Positions 63,347 to 64,000 of a DNA stretch of 64,000 bases are shown here, piece by piece (position 1 is the first letter of the stretch; every line of letters starts with the position of its first letter). Source of the stretch: Alkalimonas collagenimarina (GTDB taxonomy: Bacteria; Pseudomonadota; Gammaproteobacteria; Enterobacterales; Alteromonadaceae); the NCBI RefSeq assembly GCF_030717845.1, contig NZ_JAUZVZ010000017.1, positions 17,314 through 81,313 on the forward strand, given 5' to 3'. The translations under genes were made by a program, and so were the position numbers. The notes beneath the pieces are model-generated. The model was not told the origin of the DNA. It worked only from the letters and a program-made list of their open reading frames with translations, and ran no database searches.

Positions 63347-63355
63347 TAATCAAAT

Positions 63356-63994
63356 ATGAAAAAAATTAATAGAAGTAATGCGCCAACATGTTTGACACGT
63401 TATGGTGCTGCCAATTTGTGGTCAGAATTATGCTCAAATGACAGAGCTATAATCTGGCAACAACTGGATCAGATGCAAAACGGGTTTTGTGCTTATTGTG
63501 AGTGTAAGTTAAAGAAAAAGCACATCGAGCACTTCAGAACAAGAAAAAATTATCGTCATTTGACTTTTACTTGGTTTAACTTATTCGGCTCGTGTGACTA
63601 TAAAACACGGTGTGGGCATTTTAAAGATAGTAATAAGACATTTCCATACTCACCAGATGAAATAATTAAGCCAGATTCTGATGATCCTGAAGAATACCTG
63701 CGTTTTTTAACAAATGGTATGGTGCGACCTATCGAAGATATTGATGCAGTTAAAAAGAGAAAAGCACAAGAAACTATACGTGTTTTTAATTTAATTGGTG
63801 ATCCTTCATTAGTTAATAGCAGGAGATCAGCTCTGAAAAATGAACTTAAAAATATATTGGCATTATACGATCTAATTGACTCTATATCGTTTGATGACTT
63901 TAAAGAGCTCCTTTCAGATGAGCTATCAACTGTTGAGGACAGAGAATACAGAACTGCACTTGAACATGCTTGGAAATTTAATGAGAGCTATTAA
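63356..63994 (+). CDS. ptuB: PtuB-type HNH nuclease of the retron
   Basis: A 212-residue HNH endonuclease, starting nine bases after the ATPase stop. The signature is GFCAYCECKLKKKHIEHF, followed by WFNLFGSC and CGHFKD (zinc-binding Cys pairs and the HNH His). The C-terminal half is helical. In Ec78-type retrons this nuclease is the killing component; host tRNA-Tyr cleavage has been described for the E. coli system. The stop lies six bases from the window end, so the gene is complete. Confidence 0.9.
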   Translation: MKKINRSNAPTCLTRYGAANLWSELCSNDRAIIWQQLDQMQNGFCAYCECKLKKKHIEHFRTRKNYRHLTFTWFNLFGSCDYKTRCGHFKDSNKTFPYSPDEIIKPDSDDPEEYLRFLTNGMVRPIEDIDAVKKRKAQETIRVFNLIGDPSLVNSRRSALKNELKNILALYDLIDSISFDDFKELLSDELSTVEDREYRTALEHAWKFNESY

Positions 63995-64000
63995 TTAATT

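Noticed and set aside
61712..63994. Stand-alone Septu (PtuAB) defence system
   Set aside because: An intact retron RT overlaps ptuA and a full msr-msd RNA lies upstream, so PtuAB is the effector part of a retron.

Overview
The window holds most of a thiomarinol-type hybrid antibiotic cluster, followed by a retron anti-phage locus. The organism is most likely a marine gammaproteobacterium of the Pseudoalteromonas type. This is judged from gene content and order, not from a database match. The only described pathways pairing a mupirocin-like trans-AT polyketide synthase with a holomycin-like (pyrrothine) NRPS operon are the thiomarinol ones of Pseudoalteromonas. The core is therefore a known system. 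The observations worth a second look are details in it, the mobile-element debris around it, and the retron.

Layout. (1) 0-1.8 kb: a broken unknown gene and an alpha/beta hydrolase with a Cys nucleophile. (2) 1.85-33.5 kb: three very large PKS genes in one direction. They are a TmpB/MmpB-like synthase with its own thioesterase (hydroxy-fatty-acid arm), a TmpC/MmpC-like AT-AT-ER protein, and a 6630-residue TmpD/MmpD-like four-module synthase (KS-KR-MT-ACP, KS-DH-KR-ACP-ACP, KS-DH-KR-MT-ACP-ACP-ACP, KS-KR-ACP). (3) 33.6-36.9 kb: KAS III-like, old-yellow-enzyme and dihydroflavonol-reductase-like tailoring genes. (4) 36.9-41.8 kb, minus strand: VOC protein, P450, acyl-CoA synthetase (TmlU candidate), DUF2938 membrane protein. 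(5) 42.2-43.5 kb: remnants of an IS5-family and an IS256-family element. (6) 43.7-47 kb: stand-alone ACP, PhyH oxygenase, Rieske oxygenase and a small barrel-like protein. (7) 47.3-56.2 kb: pyrrothine operon, with NRPS (Cy-A-PCP), GMC oxidoreductase, thioesterase, acyl-CoA dehydrogenase, GNAT (HolE candidate), globin and a LanD/PPC-decarboxylase-like flavoprotein. (8) 56.6-58.0 kb: broken IS4-family element. (9) 58.0-59.1 kb, minus strand: Rieske ferredoxin and Sfp-type PPTase. (10) 60.1-60.4 kb: 3' part of tRNA-Arg(CCG) plus a second copy of its last bases, which looks like an attachment-site scar. (11) 60.57-64 kb: an Ec78-like retron (ncRNA, reverse transcriptase, PtuA ATPase, PtuB HNH), visibly more AT-rich than the cluster.

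How the genes fit together. TmpD with the trans AT/ER protein builds the monic-acid-like backbone. MupW/MupT-like Rieske proteins make the oxygen ring, and the P450 and other enzymes tailor the chain. TmpB makes the short hydroxy acid esterified to it. The hol operon makes the bicyclic dithiolopyrrolone amine from two cysteines. The TmlU-like ligase and HolE-like acyltransferase then join acid and amine. Not seen here are a TmpA/MmpA-like terminal synthase, an HMG-CoA-synthase beta-branching cassette, a resistant Ile-tRNA synthetase, a dithiol oxidase, an exporter and a regulator. The window therefore probably shows only part of the cluster.
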